Shown here piece after piece: positions 53,845 to 64,000 of a stretch of 64,000 nucleotides of DNA. Positions within the stretch are counted from its first letter, which is position 1. Each line of letters starts with the position of its first letter. Source of the DNA: Anthonomus grandis grandis. Taxonomy: Eukaryota > Arthropoda > Insecta > Coleoptera > Curculionidae. A program made the position numbers and the translations under genes. The notes beneath the pieces are model-generated. The model did not search any database. It had not been told where the DNA came from and saw only the letters and a program-made list of their open reading frames with translations. Where the stretch lies: the NCBI RefSeq assembly GCF_022605725.1, contig NC_065557.1:26353256-26417255 (forward strand). Reading direction: 5' to 3'.

Positions 53845-56460
53845 TACTCAAAAAAATTTGATGATCTTTTCGTAGATTCTTATCGGATAATAAATATTAT
53901 ACTCCCTTTCATGAAGAAGAGCAGAAATTTGTATTGGATTTCCGCAAAGAATTGAAAGAGACTGTGAGCAAATGTGTCTGCAGATAAATGGTGGTTTTGG
54001 AACATCCTTGAAATGACAGGATATAAGATGTCTGGTTTGGTTTTTAATGCATACTTAACCCACACATATTCGACAAAATTCAATTCCCTCTTAGTCGTTC
54101 CAGCAGAGCTCCTGCTAAATTGTCGGGTGATTTGCCAATATAGAAAGGGGACTCAAGAAATTCTTCATTTCTTTACAAGAAAAAAAAAACTCAAATTCTA
54201 AAATCTGTTCAATTCCTTTTAAGGATTAAACATTGTAAAACACATAATTAGTTTATGTATGCCCAGCTTTTGGGTATTTGTCTAGTTACTAGAAAAACAC
54301 TTGAAGTTTTAAAACAATCTAACGGAAATTCCCTTTTACATAGTAATCTCTGATGCTAGTCATACATAAAATATAGCTTGATTTGCTTTTTTTTTTGCTA
54401 TTATTTTTTTCCAATTAGATTTTTGTTTATAATAATGGCAAATCTCATGGGTTTTGATAGTTAGAAGAAGGGGATCGTTGGATAAATAATTTATAATTGA
54501 GAAAAGCTTTTTTTAGTTTAAAATGCTTTGCCAATCTTCTCACTAAAGTTGTATTTTCTTGCGAATTAATAACACCACAAGCATCTCTAAGTGGAATGGG
54601 TGATATTTAGTATAACAGAATTATGCTTCCTTTTTATATTAATTAAAACATTCACTCAGTCACAATGTTGTTGGTAAAAGAGAATTATTGAGCGTGGCCC
54701 GGAGTAAAAGAGGTGCCCCGGGAAACAACGGGTTACAACATTTTCTATCAATCGGTATAATTCTGGTTTAAAGCTTTGGAATCAGTTTCGCTGTTCAGTG
54801 CAGAAAGACTGCTTTTCTGCATCATCTTCAACCAATTTAGAGTTTCTGCACCAAGAATAAAATAGGTTATTAGATTATAAGGTTTATTGTGGGTGGAGCA
54901 CCTTAATTGTGTCCCTCCACTGCGACCCTATGTCTATTGTGCCTCACTGCTCAGGTGTTTCTATTTCCCCAATCAAGTCCGCGCTCTTTAAGAGTTTGAT
55001 AATTTGACTGGGAGATCTTCAAACAGAGATCAAAGAGATTAAGAAACATTTTATTATTTCCAAGAATAGAATAATGGAGCACCATATGATTTCCTTAATT
55101 TCTATAGGTCGATTCTAGCTCAGATTTGTAAGCTTTTATTAGCAGCATACCTTAGAATGAAAAAACAACTTTTTAAAGTTGCTAAAGGTTTAGTTCTTAC
55201 GACTCTCATTCTTGGAAGGGATCATGTGATCACGTTGAATTATTTGCAAACATTGGTTACCGCATCAGTATATTAGAGCAGGTTTCTTATAAATCCGCAT
55301 GTTATTAGGTCTTGCCTCTGCTCAGAGAAATCTTGGTTTGTTCCCTTTTATGATTGAAGACCTTGAATCTTTAAAATAATTATTCAAAGTCGTAAAACTT
55401 TTGGTCCAGGTAAAATACAGCCAAATCTTTGGTGGCCATTTTAAGAAAGAAGATAAGAATATATAAACTACAAACTCTGTATGAAAATCTCTATGTCACA
55501 ACACAAACAATTTTAGGTTGAATCCGATGTTTTGTGTAAAGTAGGCTGATATTGATACTGCCAAATGTGAATTTCAGACAACACATAGGTACATCATCAC
55601 CTAGATCGTAAAGATGTATTAATATTACTGAAAAGATGTATAAATATTACTGAATTAGGTGCCAGCTGGAATTCGAACACCTTTGCTAATTTTTCCAAAG
55701 TAACTGTTGTAATGCTGATGCAAGACCATTTTTTGAAAATAATGAAATAAATCAATTTGTATTCTAATGTTTAGAAATATAACAATATCATTGTTATTTT
55801 GTTATTACTAAGTGTTTAATATTGTCTTCATAAAATAATTCTTATAGATTACTACTATAGATGTATGTCACAAACATAAATTTAAAGTTTTGTATTTTAA
55901 TATCTTTGTTTTAAAGGTTTTTTATTTTTTAGTCTACAGTTGCACAATTAAATATGTTTAAACATCTACGTTGTTACCGGAGCGGGTGGATTGTTTACTT
56001 TAAAATTCGTGGTGTATGGTATGAGCAGAGAGACTATGTTGTTATCTTATTTACTTCACGAGGACTTCATATGATTACAATCGAACTTCATTACAGATAA
56101 GTTCGTTTGATTTAGTAATAAGACTGGCTATTTTTTGCAAAAAAATATAAAAAGAATAAAGAAATCTAAAACAAAATAAACTAAAACAAAAAACGAAATT
56201 TGGTCCAGAAGAATAAAAAATTTACCTGTTAAAATCTGTCAACGTAAACAGGAGAAGTAAACTGAAATTTATGGTTGCTGTAATATTGAAACTAAAAGAC
56301 TAAATGTATACCGACGCTTGCAAGCTTCCTAAAGAATAATCAAAACATTCCCAGAGCCCCTTAAGAATTACCTGCTAAGGACAACTATTATAGAAATAAG
56401 ACTTTTAGTGCTAAAAATAAACATAAAGAATGATGGGCGATAATTAATTAGTTTCGTAAT
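53845..56460. other. Intron sequence, no gene called
   Basis: Open frames on both strands at 53880-54201 overlap each other and have no recognised domain. The rest is A+T-rich with no supported feature. Confidence 0.35.
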
Positions 56461-56469
56461 ACAGCTGCT

Positions 56470-56770
56470 AGTGGCAGCATTGACATAGATCCTGATCAAT
56501 TGAATACATTTTATTGTAGTATCGCTTCCAATCTTACCAAAAATTTAGCATTTCTGAGAGACCCAATATCATATCTTCGAAATGGTTCATACAGAGACTC
56601 ATTTTCCTTTTTTGAGACGAACATAGATGAAATTAAGAACGTAATTTCTCAGATTAAAAATAAGAGGTCTAGTGGACGAAATTTCGACGGAGGTTCTTCT
56701 ACACGTACCTGACAGAGCCTTGGATGCTCTCTCTGATTCTATTAATGAATCTTGGTCGCTCAAATTGACA
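56470..56770 (+). pseudogene. Non-LTR ORF2 fragment (linker before RT)
   Basis: The plus strand reads DPDQLNTFYCSIASNL, then FFETNIDEIKNVISQIKNKR. A frameshift at about 56680 leads into a DEIS(T)EVLL...ALDALSDSINESWSL piece, which is the segment that leads into the RT fingers of Jockey/CR1 elements. It ends where unrelated transposase sequence starts at about 56776. Truncated at both ends. Confidence 0.65.
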
Positions 56771-56775
56771 GAATT

Positions 56776-57119
56776 GGTTTCAACAGGACGGAGCAACATC
56801 ACACACCGCCCGAGCCACAATTAATTTATTAAGAGAGCGTTTTGAAGATCGAATAATTTCGCGACATGGCAATATCAAGTGGCCACCAAGGTCCTGTGAT
56901 CTTACTCCCCTGGACTTTTTTCTTTGGGGATATGTGAAGTCGAAGGTGTATTCTAACAATCCTCAAACCATCAAGGAGTTGAAAGTTAACATAACTAGGG
57001 TTATTCGCGAAATTCAGCCCAACTTGTTAAAAAAAGTGATTGAAAATTGGGTTCATCGTCTAAACGTCTGCCGCCGTAGCCGAGGTGGACATCTTAATGA
57101 TATTTTGTTTAAAACATAA
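56776..57119 (+). pseudogene. IS630/Tc1/mariner-type transposase, C-terminal fragment
   Basis: The open frame begins at QQDGATSHTARATINLL (second catalytic Asp). It continues through IKWPPRSCDLTPLDFFLWGY (third Asp, 41 residues after the second), VKSKVYSNNPQTIKELK, and a C-terminal stretch with NWVHRLNVCRRSRGGHLND ending at TAA 57117-57119. This is the same broad family as the copy at 46.8-48.1 kb but diverged from it. The N-terminus and first Asp are missing. It abuts the non-LTR fragment directly. Confidence 0.75.
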
Positions 57120-57204
57120 TGTTACATAATATACTACAACATGAAACATCAATCATAGAAATTAACCAATTCGTTTTTATTTTTTAGCAATTTAAACTTA
57201 TATC

Positions 57205-60200
57205 ATTCTTATTGGTAGACCCTATATTAAAATATTCTGTGAGGCTATAGTAGCCCTTTTTTTAACAAAAAAGCTTTGGTATAGCGCCTAAATTCCAAGC
57301 TGTTGATACTTTGGTGTATGGGTAAGGGTAGATTATTGAACATTTTCTTTCCATTGTACACCACTGATTTTTTTACTTGTTCAGATCATGGGATTGGCAA
57401 TCTGATATAAGAGGTATGCCAGGTATTATAACCTATATTATTCTCTTTTGCAATATAAATACCTTATATTAAAGACATACTTAGAACATGATCCCCAAAA
57501 ACAAATACCATAACGAAGATGGGATTCAACTAAAGAAAAATATGAAGCTCTAGCCAATGAGCTGTTTAAATTATTCACAATGACACGAAGAGCATAACAG
57601 CCAGAGGAAATTTTATTACATAATGTGCTTATATGATTTTTAAATTTTAATCCAGTTCCACTATATAACCCAAGAAATTTGCACACATTGGCAGACAATA
57701 CTATATTATTACTTAAAAAGACATCAGTACAATGTGGCTGACGCAGTCAAAGGCTTTAGACAAGTCATAGAAAACTGCGGCAGCACAATCACCATTGTTT
57801 AGTTCAAGATATAACTTTTCCAAAAAATTGAAAATAGCATCAGTCATGCTTAGGGATGCCTGAAAGCCAAACTGCTGTACACTGATAAGGTTGTGCATAT
57901 TTAAAAATGAAAGGACCCTATTTTTAATAATTTTCAATTAATAAGTTTTTCCACAATTTTTGACAAAGTTGGTAGAAGAGATATTGGTCGAACGCTTGGA
58001 GGATTATTTGCATCTCTACCTTTGTATAGAGAGATAACACAAGCTTTTTTTTAAACAAGAAGGGAAAGTACCTGTTAAAAATGAAGAATTATTAGCTTCG
58101 ACCAAAACCTCCAAAACTGTGTCTGGTAGAGCTAACAGCACTCTCAATGAGATATCATCATCATATCCAGAAGAATTTTTATTTTTAATTTATCCAAATA
58201 ATTCCTAAATTTCTAATGATGAAACCGGAGCAAAAAAGAAAGCATCCGAAACAGACAAATGATTCAAGTATTCCCGAAAATCCACATGATTAGTGCAAGC
58301 ATCATAATTCATGTTATGTCCAATATTGCAGTAGAACTCATTTATCTGGCTAGCATCAAGGATTAAAGTTTGAGATGATGAGTTTGTTTTGCCTTTTAAT
58401 TTATTGACTATTCTCCTTAGGTTTTTTTTAATTTAAAATACTCTGTTGATAGTAATTATATTTGGCAGGAGTATTGTGGAATCCCTTAGGTGGACAATCA
58501 AAGCTTAGGGCATTTTCCCAATGGGTCTCCATACAAATTAAACTAAATCTTTCAAAATTTCTTTTGGAAAATATACAACCCATCCTTTTCTGAAGTTTAC
58601 CTTGACCATAATATTTAAGTGGCAATGATGCAACAACAGCCTCATGATCTGATTATCCAGCATTTATTGCATTTCTTACCTTCAGTATCAAAAGACGTAC
58701 ATACATATTCTAGAACCAAACAAGAAAAGGCAGAGAATATAGTAAGCTCATCAACATGCATAAACAAATTAAAAGAATTTAACAAATTAGTTAATGATTG
58801 CACATTGGGATCTAACTTATTTGAATAATCGATATTGAAGTCTCCTGTTAATAATATTGTTGAATTAACTGAGAACTGACTCAACAAAACTTCTAGACTC
58901 TCTAAAAAATCTCTAACATTTGTGGGTGGTGACCTATAAATACAAATTACATAAACTTAATTATTTCAGAAAACACAACAGAAAATTCAAATACTTTGTC
59001 CTGTAACAAAATATTAAAGCTGTCAATTTTTTCACTCTTCCTCAAGTCTATTATGTAAAGATTTTTCCACCATAATTAAAATACCACCATGAATTCTACT
59101 TAGTCTATTTAATCTAGCTACTACTACATAATTTGTCATATACAAAGGTTCAAGGGGTCATAACCAATGCTCAACTAAAGTCACAATACCAGGATAATTA
59201 AGTAATTCAAGAAATAGTTGGTCAATTTTGGGTTGTACGACTGAATGTTTAAAAGAGCTATGGTGGAATTTCTATTAGCTTCTGTAAATAATTTTTTTTT
59301 TATTTAAATCTTTTGAAGTTTTTTCAGGAGAGTCCATTACTATGGCGCTATCAGACATAATTGGATTAATGCATAATAATTTATAGACCTTAGTTTGATT
59401 TTGTGTATGTTAATGAAAGACATCGTCACATAAAGAGATAAAAGCTGACATGTTGAGACTACAGTGTGACAAAATCCATGTTTCCTAAACTCATTCACAA
59501 TAATTCTAACAGATAATCTTGAGTTTAATACAAAAAACTTATAAAACTAATTATTTTAGAGTACTTATTCTTATTGTTAAATCTAATCTCGGTATAAGTA
59601 GGCAATGTAACATTTAAATCTAAGCATAAAATAAAATTATCTACAGATGACAAGTTAACAACTGAAGGGAATACCTGCTCACATAAATGTTGAAATGTAG
59701 ACATACAATGAGTTAAGGCCAGAAGTTTTTAGTAGAAAAACCCTCGGCACTCGTATCTCAATATACAAGGCGAATTTTTTGTTTTCAGTTGCTCTTCCTC
59801 CATTCTGAAGTCTACATGACCCTCAGTTTGCCCTCCACAGTGAATGGTTGTTGATCTGGCTGTGGAAAGGCATTGTCCAGTTATGTTTCTAGAGCTAGAA
59901 GTAACAGTAATGAGTTAATCCTGGAGGCATGGTCCGGTGCTCAGATTCTGCTTGCCCAATAGCAATTGAATTTCACTCTTAAGCAGGCTAACCACCTTAA
60001 CATAACAGTTATTATCTGCTGTAAGTCTTTCTATAAAGACCATTAAATTTTTTCTTAGTTCCTCAAGCTCATGTAATTGATGTTGTAAATTAGAGTTTAA
60101 ATTGAGAGCCTCTGAGGTGAAGGTGGTATGTGGGCTAAATGACTGGTCAAGTTCTGGCTGGCTGACAGAATCGGAATGACAAGTTACTGTTTGGGTAGAG

Positions 60201-60960
60201 GTGGAGGTGGTTTTGCATAACATACAAGATTGTGAGCATATTGAGACTGTAGACTTGGGTGTAGTTTCAGTGATAAACTTGGAAATCTGTTCTTGATATT
60301 TACTAATTTCTTTAATAGAATTAATAGAGGACTTGTTATCTGTTTCTAGAACATAAATTGTGGACACTATCGTTCTATTTATGTCAGATAGGTCATCTAT
60401 TTCTTTCCAAAGACTTTTTATTGTTCCCAATCGATTAGCAATCTCATTCTCCAGTAAAGATCGCTCAAGCTCAAAATTGACCAGTTTCTGTTGAAGAGCA
60501 GTTATTTCCCTGGTTTTTTCTCCAAAAACTCAATTAGCTTTTTCTCTAGATAATATTCGAAGATAATATCTGCTTCAAAAGCCTCTGTCATGTGCCGTTG
60601 TTTTTGACTTACAGATTCAATTTTAGTGATTTCCTGCTTAGGTTGCTCGATATTATTATTAAGTTCAACTATTTGTGAACTTAATAATAATATTGGTGTT
60701 TTTTTTTCCTCTATTACCTTTTCGTATTCTTTAGTTCCAATTCAGCCTTTAAAGCATGGTTAAACTGTTTAAGATTTTCCAGCTCACTCAAGCAGATGCT
60801 CAGCCTATTATCACAGCTATTCTTTAGTGTTATACAATCTTACAATCTTGGGAACACAGTACTTTTTGCTCTCCCAACTTTATATGTAATTTAAAATCTC
60901 TGTTAAGACAGCTCTGATGAAAAAGGTTGTAACAACTAATATAAATGTAATAAGCATAGT
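57205..60960 (-). pseudogene. Decayed CR1/Jockey-group element with ORF1 and ORF2, RT core deleted
   Basis: On the minus strand from the right, ORF1 starts with a PHD-like cluster (CYNLFHQSCLNRDF, about 60940-60890), then coiled-coil sequence, including the open piece 60430-59915. ORF2 follows with an endonuclease (VVQPKIDQLFLELL near 59240, CIYRSPP-like near 58940, TILLTGDFNIDYSNK at about 58855), the linker, and the RT start (FGFQASLSMTDAIF, FYDLSKAFDCVSH at about 57750). At about 57705 reading jumps to the post-catalytic block (ANVCKFLGLYSGTGLKFKNH) and the C-terminus (LRYGICFWGS; then SVVYNGKKMFNNLPLP near 57330). The segment with GVPQG and FADD is missing, so an internal deletion removed the catalytic core. 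It shares its overall plan with the intact element at 21.6-26 kb. Confidence 0.75.
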
Positions 60961-61895
60961 GCTTGGTTGCACACATCTAAATTTAGATTTATCCATCCTC
61001 ATAGAAAGCTTAAATCAAATATTAAAAAAAAACTTACTTGAATGTAAAAAGGTTCTAGATTACACAATTTTGTCCTAATTACTAAGTCTTAATATCCTAA
61101 TATATACAAATAATAAAACATATATATGCTAAAACACAAAAAATAAAATGTAAATATCAATGTCAACACATCCAAACAAACAATAAATAAATGCCTTATT
61201 CAGTCTATATACTAAAACGTAAAAATGATCCAAATTCCTAAATGTGGTACCCAAGAGAGAACAATAGAGATTCCATCCATTGTTAGTAAAATATTGGTCA
61301 CAGTTAACTATAGAAAAATTAGGAAATTAACAGAGCTCAAACTACATGCGTATTTGCGCGTCGTTCGTTGTTGGTTAATGATGTGAATTGTTAGTTCAGT
61401 TGAAATGTTGGTAATCACACAACACAACATCAAAATTAATTAAAAAAGCCAACTCTTCACAGGGGATTTCTAATTTCTTTGATGTGGTAACCAATATTAA
61501 CTGGGATTTTATAAATGTATATTCTCTTGGGCCCCAAGAGAATTGAGTGGGGCTTTACAAGTTATTTTTGATAAGTACAGACATTAAAAGTTTCAAGCAA
61601 GTTGATAGTTTAAGCAGTACCCCCGCGAACATGAGAAGCATTAATGAGATTTACTTTCCTATCTGCACAGAAAAAGATGTGTAGTCTAGAGACAACTGAA
61701 TTGAGTGTTAGATATATGTTTAGTGTGAGAGATATCATACAAGTGGCAAGAAGAATGGTGGGTGGAGTTAATTCATTGAATTTAATTTAGCACTCTTGTA
61801 TATTTCAGGGGCAGTTGTTGTACCTGATCAACTTAATTATAGATAAATTATTTTTGGTGTAGTTTCATTGTAAACTTTAATCAGTAATATATTCA
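60961..61895. other. Intron sequence, no gene called
   Basis: A+T-rich, with no recognised coding segment or element end. Confidence 0.35.
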
Positions 61896-61899
61896 ATTA

Positions 61900-63060
61900 T
61901 ACAATGTTGGGTCAAAATGAATTAGAAGTTCCTGAACAAATCATACTAGAAACACAGGAACCATTGGCAATAATTAATAGATTTTCGTGAGTTAATAGAC
62001 AATGTTAATTTAGTACCAAAATTTATTAGTATTCTTCATTCATTTATATATTTCAATTTTTTCAGAAACCTTTAATATAGCAAGGATGGATTTTTACAAT
62101 ATTCCTGAATATAATATATTTACAACAAGATAAGCCGAGTAACTATAAGCAGGTATACTTTTTCAATTGACAATGCTTTCTTTGGAGTCAATGCAGTATA
62201 TAAACAACCCCTTGACATGGAAAACTTTTTTGCAGAAAATTTAAATCAAGACTGGGAAACATTTACTGGTTATATGAATATAAATTTATATCACATAAAA
62301 AAAGAGATAAAGTAAATGTAAATAGATATCTATCTAAATAGATATATTATTAACTCCTGGCCTGCAAGAATTTGTTGGGATCCCAACAAGAGTTACAGAC
62401 CAAAACATACATCAAATACTTTTTGATGTAAGTTGATCAGAACAGTAAAATCAATACAAAAGTCATTTGTATTAGACACAGAAATCCCAGACCATCCTCA
62501 TATTATGTTTCATCATTCAAACTTTAATTTTCATGAGAAACACTGGATTAAAATTGAATTAAAATGGCATGTGCATGACAAGTGCTTACAAAAGCTTTCT
62601 GTATGAAATAAAAAGTACAGATTGGTCTGATATCTTGAAAGCAAATAATGTAGAAGAAGCTTGTAACAAATTTATTAGAATCTATATATAAAAAAGGTTT
62701 AATTACCAAATTTAAAATCTATTGCCCCATAGTTATTATTAATTTTGCAATTTTATTAGTATACAAATTTAGCAAACATTTAAAAAAAATTGATTGATTA
62801 AAGTATCTTTTATTCAATTCTTGGATTGGGTTTACAGATCTGCCTATGCTCTCGATAAACTCACTTCAGAAATCACAAAAAATCTGAACACAAACAAAAT
62901 ATGCATTGTTGTCTTCATTTCATGAAAACCTGCTGCAAACTTTAAACCATTATGTATAAGAGGTGTGGTATTGAGCCCTTCAGTAGTATCAATAGGAATA
63001 CAATAATATAATAATCAAGGTGCAATACTGATGTAATTAATATATTTTCCTATACTCATA
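61900..63060 (+). pseudogene. Non-LTR retrotransposon remnant (endonuclease and RT start)
   Basis: The plus strand reads GVNAVYKQPLDMENFFAENL (about 62190-62250) and LQEFVGIPTRVTDQNIHQIL (about 62360-62420). Pieces around DTEIPDHPHIMFHHSN (about 62475) follow, then EIKSTDWSDILKANNVEEAC (about 62610). It ends with an RT-finger-like ALDKLTSEITKNLNTNKICIV (about 62850-62915). The order matches a CR1/Jockey ORF2. Frames change many times and no catalytic RT block is left. Confidence 0.55.
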
Positions 63061-63694
63061 ATACTACTGTATAATGAGGATATACATATATGATGTGGAT
63101 CATCTTTTTATACAACATGTTTGCTCTTTATATCTCTAAAAGATGCATAAGTCGTTCACAAGGTACTAGCAATAATTGTCCCCGTCACTTTATGTATTAG
63201 GAATATTAATTTGAAGTTTATTGAGTATTTAAAATCAACAGCATGGGTCATGTGCTAGTGATCAGAGAAACTGATTTGCTCACCTATCAGCTCTATTTGC
63301 TAAATGCTTTTGAGAGGTTGAGGCAAGTTGAGAACTTGTACAACCAATTTGTATTTTGCCTTTTTATAGTTAGTTATGTGCATAATCCATAAGGAATTAC
63401 CTTAACATACTTATCTGACCTTATATTTTCACAAAAATTGTAATTTAGTTATTCTCATAAAATTTATTCCTTTTTTCTGTGTTCCTTAATTTCACTTTAC
63501 TCACTAAAAAATGTCAAACTAATCTTTGTTACCTTTCACCCTGATCCAAAAAGAGAATATTTTTATAATCTGCTCTAAATCAAAATTTGAGACATTATGA
63601 AAACAAAAAAAATCTAAATTTATAAATATATGATCTGCACATTGTAAATGTAGCTATTGACTAGACATTAAATATTGAAATAAAAAATTAGTAC
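63061..63694. other. Intron sequence next to the NDUFB5 membrane exon
   Basis: No feature recognised, except the splice donor GTACTA at 63694-63689 (minus strand). Confidence 0.4.
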
Positions 63695-63906
63695 CTTAAT
63701 GTACTCATAATATTTAGGAGTATATTCCTCAGGAATTTCTGATAAGGTGGCTGGCCCTTGGAAAAGATTCATGTAGCTAACAAATGCCCCACAAGGGATA
63801 AGGCCCAACATTATATAGAAATGAGTCAAATCCTTGAACTTGGTCCATTGCCATCTGGAGGGTTCCATGGGAAAGATCCTATGTTCCGACATTTGGCGTA
63901 AAAAGG
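63695..63906 (-). CDS. NDUFB5: NDUFB5 (ND-SGDH), membrane-segment exon
   Basis: A 212-base exon starting after an acceptor TTTTTACTGTAG (AG at 63908-63907) and ending AAG|GTACTA. After two bases of a split codon it encodes 70 residues. FLRQMSEHRIFPMEPSRWQW and TKFKDLTHFYIMLGLIPCGA contain the start of the single transmembrane helix (about HFYIMLGLIPCGAFVSYMNL). GPATLSEIPEEYTPKYYEYIK follows. The HR-F-(I/M)EPSR-W-W-K(F/D)-D-(L/M)-H(F/Y)Y core and the GPA-L-EIPE-Y-P-(H/Y)(W/Y)EY segment are diagnostic of NDUFB5. It joins in phase 0 to the exon at 49146-49252 across a 14.4-kb intron. The exon(s) with the mitochondrial presequence lie outside the window to the right. Confidence 0.93.
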
Positions 63907-64000
63907 CTACAGTAAAAAAAATTTATTTTTAGTTTTTTAATTTACATTTTTGTTCCCAAAAATATTTCAGTTACATAATTGTTCATGATTTACCTGATTT
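63907..64000 (-). other. NDUFB5 upstream intron, partial
   Basis: This holds the polypyrimidine-rich 3' end of the intron preceding the membrane-segment exon. It continues beyond the window. Confidence 0.7.

Larger units (their letters stand above)
49253..63694 (-). other. Large NDUFB5 intron (about 14.4 kb)
   Basis: It runs from a donor GTACTA at 63694 to an acceptor TTTGTAG at 49253. It contains non-LTR remnants (49.6-50.6, 56.5-56.8, 57.2-61.0 and 61.9-63.1 kb), a transposase fragment (56.8-57.1 kb) and a cluster of repeated A+T motifs (52.8-53.8 kb). Elements lie on both strands, so no orientation bias is evident. The donor is not the strongest consensus (GTACTA instead of GTAAGT). Confidence 0.85.

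Noticed and set aside
53880..54201. Overlapping ORFs of 67 and 75 codons in the intron
   Set aside because: Mutually antisense and without recognisable domains, so a coding role cannot be supported.
1..64000. CRISPR arrays, operons, bacterial promoters, riboswitches
   Set aside because: The content is eukaryotic (spliced gene, many retrotransposons). The tandem and inverted repeats seen do not have equal spacers.
1..64000. tRNA or rRNA genes
   Set aside because: No cloverleaf-like or rRNA-like sequence was noticed. The tRNA-related matches are primer-binding sites of LTR elements only.

Overview
The window is A+T-rich eukaryotic nuclear DNA, most probably from an insect. The reasons are one split nuclear gene for a mitochondrial complex I subunit (NDUFB5, the insect ND-SGDH), an errantivirus-like Ty3/Gypsy element with an env remnant and a tRNA-Ser type primer site, a Penelope-like element, a Tc1 element, PIF/Harbinger pieces with a MADF-domain gene, and many Jockey/CR1-type non-LTR retrotransposons. 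The order (a beetle is possible) cannot be fixed from the sequence alone.

The only confidently ordinary cellular gene is NDUFB5 on the minus strand. Its last three coding exons are at 63695-63906, 49146-49252 and 48903-49056, and the first exon(s) lie beyond the right edge. The three exons read through in one frame with GT-AG splice sites. One intron is 89 bp and the other is about 14.4 kb. The large intron is filled with decayed transposable elements on both strands.

Layout. 0.4-0.8 kb: fragment of an IS630/Tc1/mariner-type transposase. 0.85-1.4 kb: small element rich in TCCGGAT. 2.6-3.0 kb: diverged tandem repeat. 3.2-4.3 kb: PIF/Harbinger remnant (MADF ORF plus transposase tail) joined to a decayed Gypsy pol (4.3-5.4 kb). 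8.4-12.1 kb: two dead non-LTR reverse transcriptases. 12.75-14.3 kb: large diverged tandem repeat. 15.4-15.9 kb: foldback element. 16.7 kb: LTR-element primer site. 17.1-17.7 kb: non-LTR tail. 18.4-18.9 kb: second Harbinger tail. 19.15-19.55 kb: LTR of Copia type. 20.2-20.6 kb: THAP-domain ORF. 21.1-21.6 kb: gag zinc-knuckle fragment interrupted by an apparently intact two-ORF non-LTR element (21.6 to about 26 kb). 26.55-28.1 kb: near-complete Tc1 element with IR/DR ends. 28.3-30.9 kb: inverted repeat family. 31.4-36.95 kb: three more non-LTR pieces. 36.96-44.14 kb: Gypsy/errantivirus provirus with 4-bp target duplication, damaged on its left side by a nested Penelope-like fragment. 46.8-48.1 kb: IS630-type transposase. 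48.8-63.9 kb: NDUFB5 with its element-filled intron.

No operon-like or multi-gene host system was seen. The window is best read as a graveyard of nested elements around the 3' part of one housekeeping gene. The most complete mobile element is the CR1/Jockey-like retrotransposon at 21.6-26 kb, whose two ORFs overlap by ATGA and keep all recognised catalytic motifs.
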